From Cryobacterium sp. Y50 (GTDB lineage: Bacteria; Actinomycetota; Actinomycetes; Actinomycetales; Microbacteriaceae): a stretch of DNA of 64,000 bases. The stretch's first letter is position 1, and every line of letters starts with the position of its first letter. Below, one piece after another: positions 41,800 to 49,142 of the stretch. A program made the position numbers and the translations under genes. The notes under the pieces are model-generated. The model did no database searches and was not told the origin of the DNA. It saw nothing but the letters and a program-made list of their open reading frames with translations. The stretch is taken from assembly GCF_002929805.1 (NCBI RefSeq), contig NZ_PJJM01000086.1:1-64000 (forward strand). The letters are read 5' to 3'.

Positions 41800-42684
41800 A
41801 TGAGTACTGGGCGTAAGGGTGAGGTGGCAGAGGGGCATCCGTCTGTCGTGTTGAAGTTGAGCGGACACACTGCGGTGATCGAACCTGACCGGTTCACCCC
41901 GGGCAGCTTTCAGCTCGTGGTCGACGGCACGCCGCAGTCCCACGTGAACATCGATCACCCGGATGAGCTGTTTTTCGAGTACATCCAGCGCATCGGGCAC
42001 GTCATCGACCTGCTCGGCGACCCGCACGAGCCGATCACGGCCGTGCACCTCGGGGCCGGCGCCCTCACCCTGCCGCGCTACGTCGAGGCGACCCGGCCGG
42101 GCTCGCGCCAGCAGGTGGTCGAAATCGAGAGCGATCTGATCGACCTGGTGCGTTCTGTGCTGCCCTGGGACAAGCGCGCCCAGCTGCGCGTGCGACACGG
42201 CGATGCCCGCGAGGTGCTCGGCAAGCTTCCGGCCGGGCTGCACGGCGCGGTCGACCTCGTCGTGGTCGACATCTTCTCGGGGGCGCGCACCCCGAAGCAC
42301 GTCACAAGCCGCGAGTTCTTCGCGCTCGCCGCCCCGCTGCTGTCGCCCCGCGGCGTGCTCGCCGTCAACGTAGCGGATGGCCCCGGCCTCGCATTCGCGC
42401 GCGGCCAGGCCACAACCCTCTCCGCGGTGTTTCCGCACGTGATCGGTTTCGCCGAGACGCAGGTACTCAAGGGTCGCCGGTTCGGCAACATCGTGTTCAT
42501 CGCGGCGCACACGCCGATCGACCTCAACTGGATTCCACGGCTGCTCGCGAACGGCCCCCACCCGGCGAAGGTGATCGAGGGCACCGAACTCAAGCAGTTC
42601 ATGGCCGGTTCGCTCGTGGCGACCGACGAGACGTCGACGCAGTCGCCGCTGCCCGGCCGCACGGTCTTTCAGATCGGGCACTAG
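41800..42684 (+). CDS. spermidine synthase-like methyltransferase-fold protein
   Basis: 294 residues. Rossmann methyltransferase fold of the spermidine synthase family: AVHLGAGALTLPRYV (nucleotide loop), VVEIESDLIDLVR (acidic residue after strand 2), RVRHGDAREVL and LVVVDIFSGARTP (the Asp of the catalytic loop). Such PMT-like proteins are often annotated spermidine synthase in actinobacteria, but the polyamine-binding residues cannot be judged here, so the substrate is open. The ATG at 41800 has AGGAC shortly before it; an earlier ATG lacks a ribosome site. Divergent from rpoB. Confidence 0.8.
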   Translation: MSTGRKGEVAEGHPSVVLKLSGHTAVIEPDRFTPGSFQLVVDGTPQSHVNIDHPDELFFEYIQRIGHVIDLLGDPHEPITAVHLGAGALTLPRYVEATRPGSRQQVVEIESDLIDLVRSVLPWDKRAQLRVRHGDAREVLGKLPAGLHGAVDLVVVDIFSGARTPKHVTSREFFALAAPLLSPRGVLAVNVADGPGLAFARGQATTLSAVFPHVIGFAETQVLKGRRFGNIVFIAAHTPIDLNWIPRLLANGPHPAKVIEGTELKQFMAGSLVATDETSTQSPLPGRTVFQIGH

Positions 42685-42696
42685 CCCGGCGTCCCT

Positions 42697-42793
42697 GTGG
42701 CTAATTCAGGACGAGTGCGCGGCGATGGGCGCGGCATCCACTGATCTGGCGGGGGTGACACAATCAGCGCGGCAGATTTCCTGAATAAGCCAC
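42697..42793. mobile_element. 97 bp inverted-repeat element, copy 1
   Basis: The ends GTGGCTAATTCAGGA and TCCTGAATAAGCCAC are inverted copies with one mismatch. Copy 2 lies at 42860-42956, is also exactly 97 bp and is nearly identical in the right half (TGATCTGGCG, GGTGACAC, CAGCGCGGC). No reading frame and no clear target duplication. Looks like a MITE- or REP-type element. Confidence 0.65.
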
Positions 42794-42859
42794 CGTGCCC
42801 GCGCCAGCGTGCCCGCGCCAGCGACCATTGGCGACCGGCGCCAGATTCTCGTCGGGCTG

Positions 42860-42956
42860 GGGGCTAATTCAGGAGCGATGCGCGAAGCCCCTGGCTGCAT
42901 CCACTGATCTGGCGAGGGTGACACGACCAGCGCGGCGGATTTCCTGAATAAGCCAC
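42860..42956. mobile_element. 97 bp inverted-repeat element, copy 2
   Basis: Same length and orientation as copy 1. The first base pair region reads GGGG instead of GTGG; the right end is identical (TCCTGAATAAGCCAC). The 66 bp between the copies contain a tandem repeat GTGCCCGCGCCAGC twice, and its inverse (GGGCACGCTGGCG) stands after copy 2. Together they fill the 380 bp gap before the TPR gene. Confidence 0.65.
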
Positions 42957-43065
42957 GGGCGGGCGGGCACGCTGGCGACCGGAGGCCCGCGGGCGGCGGT
43001 ATTCTAGGGGCACCCGTCAATTCTCCGCGCGGCCGCGGCCGCCTTCGTCATTACAGGAACACACC

Positions 43066-43593
43066 CTGAGTTTCATCATCGGTTACGACCCCATCACCCT
43101 GCGCGAGAAAGTGGACCTCCAGGCGGCCGGTGAGCGGCTTGAAGAACTCGGGACACTGCGCAGCCTCGCCGCGCTGAACGAAAAGGTCGCCCTGCTGCGC
43201 CTCGTTGGCCGGCTCGATGAGGCCTGGGAGGTTGCCAACGAGGCCGTCCGCCAGTCGCGCTTCACCGGCAACAGGGAGCAGGCGGTGGCCAGTCGCATCC
43301 GTCGTGCACAGGTTTTGCAGTTTCAGGGCAAGCTCGTCGAGGCAGCGAGCGAGCTGACTCATTGCATTCTCGACTCCGAGGTGCACGAGTGGACCCGCCT
43401 CGCCGCCTACGGCCGCCAGCACCGCGGCAAGGTGTATTTCGACCAGGGCAATCTCGAGGGTGCACTCGCGGACTTCACCGCAGCGGTGTTTCTGCGCGAG
43501 AAAGACGGCGCCGACGCCGACGAACTCGACAGCTCGCTGCTGGCCGTTGCCGTGGTCGAGTCGCACATCGCGGCCCGCGACGCGCAGAGCTGA
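43066..43593 (+). CDS. TPR-like repeat protein
   Basis: 175 residues, cytoplasmic, all-helical with tetratricopeptide-like units (LAALNEKVALLRLVGRLDEAWEVANEAV; YGRQHRGKVYFDQGNLEGALADFTAAVFLRE). Such proteins act as protein-binding scaffolds; partner unknown. Start choice: a GTG at 43111 lacks a ribosome site, whereas CTG at 43066 has AGGA 7 nt before it and adds LSFIIGYDPITLREK in the same frame with good codon use. I therefore suggest a CTG start, which is rare. Confidence 0.7.
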   Translation: MSFIIGYDPITLREKVDLQAAGERLEELGTLRSLAALNEKVALLRLVGRLDEAWEVANEAVRQSRFTGNREQAVASRIRRAQVLQFQGKLVEAASELTHCILDSEVHEWTRLAAYGRQHRGKVYFDQGNLEGALADFTAAVFLREKDGADADELDSSLLAVAVVESHIAARDAQS

Positions 43594-43598
43594 TCGCT

Positions 43599-43697
43599 GT
43601 GCATAACTCCGGCAATTTGTTGCCGGTGACCAGAACATCCGCGCAAATTTCGCGGCACCCGCTTCTCGCCTGCAGAATTTGCAGGAGTTATGCGCAC
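43599..43697. mobile_element. 99 bp inverted-repeat element, related family
   Basis: The ends GTGCATAACTCCGGCAA (43599-43615) and the complement of GTGCGCATAACTCCTGCAA (43679-43697) pair closely. The ends resemble those of the two 97 bp elements (GTGGCTAATTCAGGA) and the size is nearly the same. No gene inside. Confidence 0.55.
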
Positions 43698-43844
43698 TCT
43701 CTGCCCGGTAATTGCCGCCGGGCGAATGCCAGACCTCGTACCGGTGGTAAAGCGGCGCCGCGCCGCTCGGCAAGTCCCGGTCGAGTACTGGCCGCCCAGT
43801 GCGATGTGCAGCATGCTGTGTTCAGCACGAAGGCGAGGTGACTG

Positions 43845-45023
43845 GTGACAAATCAGACTTTTCGGCGATGGCGTGCGATCGTCACGGCTTCGCTGGTGGC
43901 GGTGGCGCTGGCCGCCTGCAGCGCGGAGGCGCCCCGGACTACGCCCGCATCGTCGACTCCGGCCCAGCCAACACCGACGGCTACCGCCACGGACGAAGGC
44001 CAACCCGCGCCGGTGCATCCGGTCGGCGAACCGGTCGTGATCGCAACGGGACTTCAAGCTCCCTGGTCGATTCTGCGGCTGCCCACTGGCGCCACGCTCG
44101 TCAGCGAGCGCGACACAACCAGGGTTCGAGAGTTACTGCCCGACGGCAGCCTGCGCGACGCCGGCACGGTGTCGGCAGCGCAGCCGAGCGGTGAGGGCGG
44201 GCTGCTCGGCCTCACTTTTCTGGCCGACACGGCGGCCCCCGGCGGTGCGGGCTGGGTCTACGCCTACTTCTCCACGGCCTCCGACAACCGCTTCGAACGG
44301 ATGCCGTTGGCCGGCTCCCCCGGCAACCACACCCTCGGAGCGCCCACCCTCGTGCTCGACTCGATCCCCCGAGCCGGCAATCACAACGGTGGGCGCCTCG
44401 CGTTCGGCCCAGACGGGCTGCTCTACGCCACGGTCGGGGACGCCGGAGACACTGCCAATTCCCAGGACTTGGACTCGCTCGGCGGCAAGATTTTACGAAT
44501 GACACCGACCGGTACCGCGCCAGAGGATAATCCGTTCGGCACGCTGGTGTACTCGTTCGGGCATCGGAACCCGCAGGGCCTGGCCTGGGATTCCCGCGGC
44601 CAGCTATGGGCGAGCGAGTTCGGCCAGAACACTTGGGACGAACTCAACCGCATCGTTCCCGGCGGCAACTACGGCTGGCCGCTGGTCGAGGGCCAGGTCG
44701 GCGACCCGGCGTATCTCGACCCGGAACGTCAGTGGTCGACCGACGAAGCTAGCCCGAGCGGCATCGCCATTGTGAATGACACCATCTTCATGGCGAGCCT
44801 GCGCGGCCAGCGCTTATGGAGTATTCCGATTCTGAGCGCCTCCTCCACCGACACCCCCACCGAGTGGTTTGTCAACGGATACGGCCGGTTGCGCGACGTG
44901 GTGTCGGGGCCGGCTGGCACACTGTGGTTTGTGAGTAATAACACGGATGGCCGCGGTTTCCCGGCGGAAGGCGACGACCGGCTGTACGCAGTTAATTTGA
45001 GCCGTGTGGGGGTGGCACCTTGA
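43845..45023 (+). CDS. PQQ-dependent sugar dehydrogenase-like lipoprotein
   Basis: 392 residues from a GTG with GCGAGG before it. Lipoprotein signal: basic start, hydrophobic helix and lipobox VALAAC at about residues 19-24, followed by a Thr/Pro-rich linker. The GSDH beta-propeller motifs are present: GEGGLLGLTF, NHNGGRLAFGPDGLLY, GDAGD, RNPQGLAWD, SEFGQNTWDELN and GGNYGWP. The family oxidises aldose sugars with PQQ, outside the membrane; many actinobacterial members have unknown substrates and the genes for PQQ synthesis are not seen here. Confidence 0.9.
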   Translation: MTNQTFRRWRAIVTASLVAVALAACSAEAPRTTPASSTPAQPTPTATATDEGQPAPVHPVGEPVVIATGLQAPWSILRLPTGATLVSERDTTRVRELLPDGSLRDAGTVSAAQPSGEGGLLGLTFLADTAAPGGAGWVYAYFSTASDNRFERMPLAGSPGNHTLGAPTLVLDSIPRAGNHNGGRLAFGPDGLLYATVGDAGDTANSQDLDSLGGKILRMTPTGTAPEDNPFGTLVYSFGHRNPQGLAWDSRGQLWASEFGQNTWDELNRIVPGGNYGWPLVEGQVGDPAYLDPERQWSTDEASPSGIAIVNDTIFMASLRGQRLWSIPILSASSTDTPTEWFVNGYGRLRDVVSGPAGTLWFVSNNTDGRGFPAEGDDRLYAVNLSRVGVAP

Positions 45024-45026
45024 TGT

Positions 45027-45140
45027 TCTTGATGTCTGACCTCGCACCCGATGGTGGCGCGGGAACGGTGGCGCCCTCGTGATGCAGGCGTCCGATCTCG
45101 CGCCGACGCGCAATTGCTGCGTGGGAACGGTGACGCCCTG
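45027..45140 (+). repeat. imperfect direct repeats before the SprT gene
   Basis: TCTGACCTCGC / TCCGATCTCGC / GCCGATCTCGC recur about every 50 bp, followed by GGGAACGGTGGCGCCCT and GGGAACGGTGACGCCCT. The last unit coincides with the true start of the downstream gene (ATGGCCGATCTCGCC). It looks like a small duplication of the gene's 5' end. Confidence 0.55.
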
Positions 45141-45653
45141 ATGGCCGATCTCGCCCAGGTGCGACGATGGGCCGACGCGCTTATCGTGCTGCACCTCGAC
45201 CCCAACTGGACCTTCGGCTTCGACAACGCCAAGAAGCGGGCCGGCCTGTGCAATTTCAGCGCGAAACACATCACCGTGTCGCGCTACCTCGCCGCGCGTT
45301 ATGCCGACGACGACGTGCACCAGATTCTGTTGCACGAACTCGCGCATGCCCTGGCCGGGCCGCGCGCCGGGCATGGTCCGCGCTGGAAGAAGATAGCCCA
45401 CGACCTCGGCTACGATGGCAAGCGCACCCACGATGGTGAGATCGCCAACGAGCTCGCTCCCTGGGTGGGTCTCTGCCCCGCCGGACACACCCATTTTCGG
45501 TATCGGAAGCCCACCCGGCCGCTAGGCTGTGGACTCTGCGCCCGCCGGTTTGATCAGGCCCACGCCATCAGCTGGCTGCAGCGCGAAATTACGCCGGCGA
45601 TCCGGCGTCGGGCCGCAGCCTCGGCCGGTCCTCGGCTTCCGCCGGTCGGCTGA
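45141..45653 (+). CDS. SprT-like zinc metalloprotease
   Basis: 170 residues. Zinc protease motif HELAHALAGPRAGHGPRWK (HExxH with a third His in GHGPRW), then a C-terminal zinc-ribbon-like part with CPAGH and CGLCARRF. SprT-like proteins resemble the eukaryotic DNA-protein crosslink protease Spartan; the bacterial role is not settled. I chose ATG 45141 (MADLAQVRRWADAL), the family start; an upstream GTG frame lies in the repeat region. Confidence 0.88.
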   Translation: MADLAQVRRWADALIVLHLDPNWTFGFDNAKKRAGLCNFSAKHITVSRYLAARYADDDVHQILLHELAHALAGPRAGHGPRWKKIAHDLGYDGKRTHDGEIANELAPWVGLCPAGHTHFRYRKPTRPLGCGLCARRFDQAHAISWLQREITPAIRRRAAASAGPRLPPVG

Positions 45654-45654
45654 C

Positions 45655-45765
45655 CGACGTTCAGCGCCCGCGGGTCAACACCCTGGGCTCAGCGCCCGCG
45701 GGTCAGCGCCCAGACGTTCAGCGCCGGCACAGTCGGCGCCCACAAGGTCGGCGCCCACAAGGTCA
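45655..45765 (+). repeat. two kinds of short tandem repeats
   Basis: CAGCGCCCGCGGGTCA occurs twice, then related TCAGCGCC units, and finally GTCGGCGCCCACAAG twice in tandem. The stretch fills the gap between the convergent SprT and TPM-like genes and its last bases overlap the stop of the latter. Confidence 0.7.
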
Positions 45766-47028
45766 GTGCACGTCGTAGCGGGCGAGGGCGTCGGCATCCG
45801 TGGCGTGCATCATCGCTCGACGAGCGGTGTCCAGTGCGGTCACTGGGTCGGCCTCGGCCACGGCGAGCGCGAGCTGCCGTTCAGACTCGGCCAAACGAGT
45901 GCGCGCGGCGGCCTGCACCCGACCGCGATGGGCGGCCACAAAGTCGCGGGTGATTGTAATCTGGCTGCGGGCGGTGAGCAGCGCCCCGGCCAGGGCGGTG
46001 CGGGCGTTCTCGAGCCGCAACTGCCGATTGCGTGCCTCAGAACGGATGCTGTCCAGCCCGTTCATCGCCGCCTCCAGCTTCACGAGATCCGAGGATGGGT
46101 CGCTGAGCCTCCCGGGCTCCCGCAACGACGCCTGCACGGCGGCCGCCTCGGTGATGACGAGGTTCAGGGACGCGCTGGTGTCGGATTCCTCGTGACCATC
46201 GCGCAGGGCGCGCGCCTGCGCGAGTTCCGAGCCGGCAGCATCCAGTGCCTGCTGCAGGTTCGCGAAACCGCGGTGCAGTTGGTCCTCACCGGTTTCAATC
46301 GCGTTGAGCAGTTGTGTCGCCTGAAACAGGGAGTGCTCGGCAGCCTGCAGCCGCTCCCCCACCGGTTCGGACGACGCGGCCTCGAGGCGCGCAGCGGCAG
46401 TATCGGCGGTAGCCACGGCCAGGTCGAGTGCGGTTTGCGCCCGCAGAACGTTGCCGCTGATTGGGGCGAGCGCCGGTGGCAAATAACTCAAGCCGAGCCG
46501 GGCGAGCGTGTTCGCTCCACCGGCGACCCGATCGGACACGCGATCGAGGCGTCGGCGCAGTTCGTCGAGTTGCTGCGGCGCGTTGCGTTCCACGCCGCGC
46601 TTGGCGGTGAAATTACGCGCCTGGCCGGTCAGCCGGCCGGTGGCCTCATCGGCGAGCTGGATGATCTGCTGGTTCCAGCGGGTACGCTCGGCAGCTGTGT
46701 CTGGCACGGCGTCGTCGAGCTTTTGCTGCAGCGCGAAGGCATCGCTGAGCTGGCGTTTCGACGTGCTGAGCGCCGTGGCGAACTCCCGCGCCCGGGATTC
46801 GCCGAACTGCGCGATGGCGAAGCCGAGCTCATCGGTCGCGTCCTGCACCAGATCGTCGGCGCGCACCAGACTGATATTCGCGCTGCGGGCCAGCTCGGCG
46901 GCCTCGGCGCTCACCTGATCGATTCGAGCCCGGGTGCGCCGCCGCGAAGCTGCCACCAGCGCCCAGACTCCGGCCAACACGAGGCCGATGACGATGACCG
47001 AGGGTACCCACCAGAGATCGCCATTCAT
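45763..47028 (-). CDS. membrane-anchored coiled-coil protein (C-terminal half of TPM-type proteins)
   Basis: 421 residues. One N-terminal membrane helix (about 7-28), then almost wholly helical, Ala/Glu/Arg-rich sequence with heptad-like spacing to the end. This resembles the long helical part that follows the TPM phosphatase domain in many actinobacterial proteins, but the TPM domain itself is absent. No catalytic motif. It may be a structural or wall-associated protein. Confidence 0.7.
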   Translation of the reverse strand: MNGDLWWVPSVIVIGLVLAGVWALVAASRRRTRARIDQVSAEAAELARSANISLVRADDLVQDATDELGFAIAQFGESRAREFATALSTSKRQLSDAFALQQKLDDAVPDTAAERTRWNQQIIQLADEATGRLTGQARNFTAKRGVERNAPQQLDELRRRLDRVSDRVAGGANTLARLGLSYLPPALAPISGNVLRAQTALDLAVATADTAAARLEAASSEPVGERLQAAEHSLFQATQLLNAIETGEDQLHRGFANLQQALDAAGSELAQARALRDGHEESDTSASLNLVITEAAAVQASLREPGRLSDPSSDLVKLEAAMNGLDSIRSEARNRQLRLENARTALAGALLTARSQITITRDFVAAHRGRVQAAARTRLAESERQLALAVAEADPVTALDTARRAMMHATDADALARYDVH

Positions 47029-47110
47029 AGCCGTGAGTCTAATGAGGGTTGCTGGGCGACCGGACCCGACGCGCTACCGCCCCCGCTATCGGCACCGAGC
47101 CAGCGTGCCC

Positions 47111-47551
47111 CTACCGGTCGTCGGCAGAGGGTCGGCGCATCTGCTGCCGAATCATCTCGAAGTCGTGCCGGGAGATCTCCAGCACGCCGCGGCGCAGCTG
47201 AAAGCCCCAATCCGGATTGCCTCGGGTCAGCTGCAGCACCGACAACAGCGGGCGGATGCTGGTGGGCCAGGCATCCAGATCGTAGTCGGCCCGGCGACGC
47301 CACGGCCGATACTCGTTCGCGGGGTCGCCGACCTGGTAGGCGTGGGCATCCGCTATTCGGCCAATCGCGGTGAATTCTTTGAGTGGATCGCCCTCGATCG
47401 CAGTTTTCGGCGAGTAGTAGACGATACCGTCGGCCTCGCCCATGTGCGAGATCAGGTCCCCGACGCCGCGGTTGGCGCGCGCGATGCCCAAATCGACACC
47501 GCGCAGCACGTGCTCGCGGTGCACCACAACGAGCCAAAACCGAATTGCCAC
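47111..47551 (-). CDS. EVE domain (PUA-like) protein
   Basis: 146 residues from a GTG. EVE domains are PUA-related and bind modified bases in RNA or DNA. Seen: FWLVVVHREHVLRGVDLGIARANRG, the Gly/Asp-rich SHMGEADGIVYYSPKT, DPLKEFTAIGRI and YQVGDP ... YRPWRRRADYD, which are conserved blocks of the family. Divergent from the SRPBCC-like gene 58 bp away. No linked restriction or McrB gene, so defence involvement is not indicated. Confidence 0.85.
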   Translation of the reverse strand: MAIRFWLVVVHREHVLRGVDLGIARANRGVGDLISHMGEADGIVYYSPKTAIEGDPLKEFTAIGRIADAHAYQVGDPANEYRPWRRRADYDLDAWPTSIRPLLSVLQLTRGNPDWGFQLRRGVLEISRHDFEMIRQQMRRPSADDR

Positions 47552-47609
47552 ACGTCATTTCTACCGCACGCAGTTGTACTGCATGCCACGCTCAGACCAA
47601 ACTGGAACC

Positions 47610-48161
47610 ATGCGCGTACTGCTGAAAGAGATCCTCGACTGCACACCGGATGCCGCCTGGCACGCAATCCACAGTCCCGCCGTTTTTCGGGAGGTGAGCA
47701 GCCCGTTCATGGCCGTCAAGTCCCTCGAAGCCGACGGCTTCCCCACCCGTTGGGAACCCGGCGAGCACCCCGCGGTGTTCTCCATGCTCGGCCTGGTGCC
47801 GATGGGAACCCAGATCATTCGGCTCGCCAACTCCACCCACCGGCTCGACGGGGTGCGCATTCTGCGCGACACCGGCCGCGGAGTATCCGGCGCCCTGAGT
47901 GCGGTCACCCTCTGGGATCACCGCATGGCAATCGCCCCCGACCCGGCCGACACCGGCAAAACGCTCTACCGTGACCAGCTTATTTTTCGCGGCCGCCCGG
48001 TCACGCTCGCGCTCTGGCCGACGTTCTGGGCATTTTGGCAGTGGCGGATGCTGCGGCTCAAGCACCTCGCGCCGACCTGGCAGCACGACGTCGGAATCGA
48101 CGATTCGAACTTCGTGCCCCTGTCACAGCGTTCGGCACCCACCGAGACCGAAGATTACTAA
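47610..48161 (+). CDS. SRPBCC-like protein of unknown function
   Basis: 183 residues starting MRVLLKEILDCTPDAAWHAI, which is the typical first strand and helix of START/SRPBCC (polyketide cyclase-like) folds: a strand, a 'DAAW' helix, then alternating strands (HPAVFSMLGLVPMGTQIIRL, YRDQLIFRGRPVT) and a C-terminal helix with many Trp. No catalytic residues can be named. It probably binds a hydrophobic ligand. The frame is open further upstream, but the protein-like sequence starts at this ATG. Confidence 0.65.
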   Translation: MRVLLKEILDCTPDAAWHAIHSPAVFREVSSPFMAVKSLEADGFPTRWEPGEHPAVFSMLGLVPMGTQIIRLANSTHRLDGVRILRDTGRGVSGALSAVTLWDHRMAIAPDPADTGKTLYRDQLIFRGRPVTLALWPTFWAFWQWRMLRLKHLAPTWQHDVGIDDSNFVPLSQRSAPTETEDY

Positions 48162-48249
48162 CGGATGCTTCAGCGCCATACCTTTCGCAGGCATCGCCGA
48201 CCTACGACAGCCCTGCGCACGAGGTCGAGCGCGCGGTAGCGTAACCACC

Positions 48250-48888
48250 ATGAGTTCTTCTCTGGGTGCCTTGCAGATCGCCGATTGGCGCCGCCGTGTC
48301 ACCGGCCTGTACGCGGGGGTGCGCCAGCTCAATGTGCACAGCCCGAAAAGCGGGCATGAGCTGTGGCGGTCGGGGCGTGATGAACTGTTTGCGGGGCATC
48401 CGTCGTCGCCGCTGCTGCCCGACGATCGTTCGGCCTTCACCGGGCTACCCATTGCGGCCTACGACCCGGACTGGCGGTTCGAGGCCCGGGTGCACCGCGC
48501 TGAGCAGCCGTATCGCCTGAATGTGGAGACCGGAACCGATGGAACGGTGCCGTTCGACCTGGTGGGTACCGTGCGGCTACCCTACCTCGGTTCGCTCGAT
48601 ATCTGGCGGCTCACGAGCTATGGCGGCGGGCTGTTCCTGCCGCTGAAAGACGCTCTGGCCGGCAAAAGCGATGGAACTTACGGGGGCGGACGCTACCTGC
48701 TCGACACCATCAAGGGGGCCGATCTCGGCCCCGGCGTCGACGACGACACCCTCATTCTCGACTTCAACTTCGCCTACAACCCCTCCTGCGCCTACGATCC
48801 AATGTGGGCCTGTCCGCTGCCGCAAAGCGGCAATGTCATCGACGTCGAGGTGCCCGTCGGCGAGCTGTACCACGGCGACCACTCGTAG
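48250..48888 (+). CDS. DUF1684 family protein
   Basis: 212 residues. DUF1684 marks are clear: RDELFAGHPSSPLLPDDR, LPIAAYDPDWRFEARV, GGGLFLPLKDALAGKSDGTYGGGRYLLDTIKGAD, and the end NPSCAYDPMWACPLPQSGNVIDVEVPVGE. The function is unknown. TAGCGT lies 7 bp before the ATG, the spacing of a leaderless -10 box. Confidence 0.9.
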   Translation: MSSSLGALQIADWRRRVTGLYAGVRQLNVHSPKSGHELWRSGRDELFAGHPSSPLLPDDRSAFTGLPIAAYDPDWRFEARVHRAEQPYRLNVETGTDGTVPFDLVGTVRLPYLGSLDIWRLTSYGGGLFLPLKDALAGKSDGTYGGGRYLLDTIKGADLGPGVDDDTLILDFNFAYNPSCAYDPMWACPLPQSGNVIDVEVPVGELYHGDHS

Positions 48889-48979
48889 CGGCCAGCGAGC
48901 CGATTTGACAGCATCCGCTAGAGTGGGGCTACTTGCGAGTGCGTAGTTGCGCTTGCTGCGTCGTAGAACGCCCTCTTCT

Positions 48980-49066
48980 CTATCCGGCGGCCCACCAAGG
49001 CTGATCTGATTTTTCGAATGAAACATTCTTACGGCGAACGGATGTGCCCCTCGGCACCTTCGCCAT
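48980..49066 (-). CDS. 28-residue small basic protein
   Basis: The reading frame MAKVPRGTSVRRKNVSFEKS followed by DQPWWAAG has a perfect AGGAGG Shine-Dalgarno six bases before the ATG (49078-49073). It is divergent from the DEAD-box helicase gene and within its upstream region. The N-terminal half is basic, the C-terminal half contains Trp-Trp. A perfect ribosome site with correct spacing is unlikely by chance, so I take it as a real small gene; function unknown. Confidence 0.5.
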   Translation of the reverse strand: MAKVPRGTSVRRKNVSFEKSDQPWWAAG

Positions 49067-49142
49067 GTGAATCCTCCTGGTTTGGTTGCCGCTGCGCGGT
49101 AAACCGAACGGGCGAGGAGACTGATGCCTGAAAGGCACCACC

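Noticed and set aside
45529..47373. 614-codon plus-strand frame with Ser-Ala-Pro repeats
   Set aside because: It begins in the short tandem repeats and continues antisense to the coiled-coil gene; the repeated SAP units come from the DNA repeats.
47111..47551. EVE gene as part of a defence island
   Set aside because: No restriction, McrBC, toxin or other defence gene is adjacent; neighbours are metabolic or unknown.
48892..48979. Possible tRNA- or small-RNA-like fold in the DUF1684-helicase gap
   Set aside because: TTGACA-like and hairpin pieces are present but no cloverleaf or conserved tRNA boxes.
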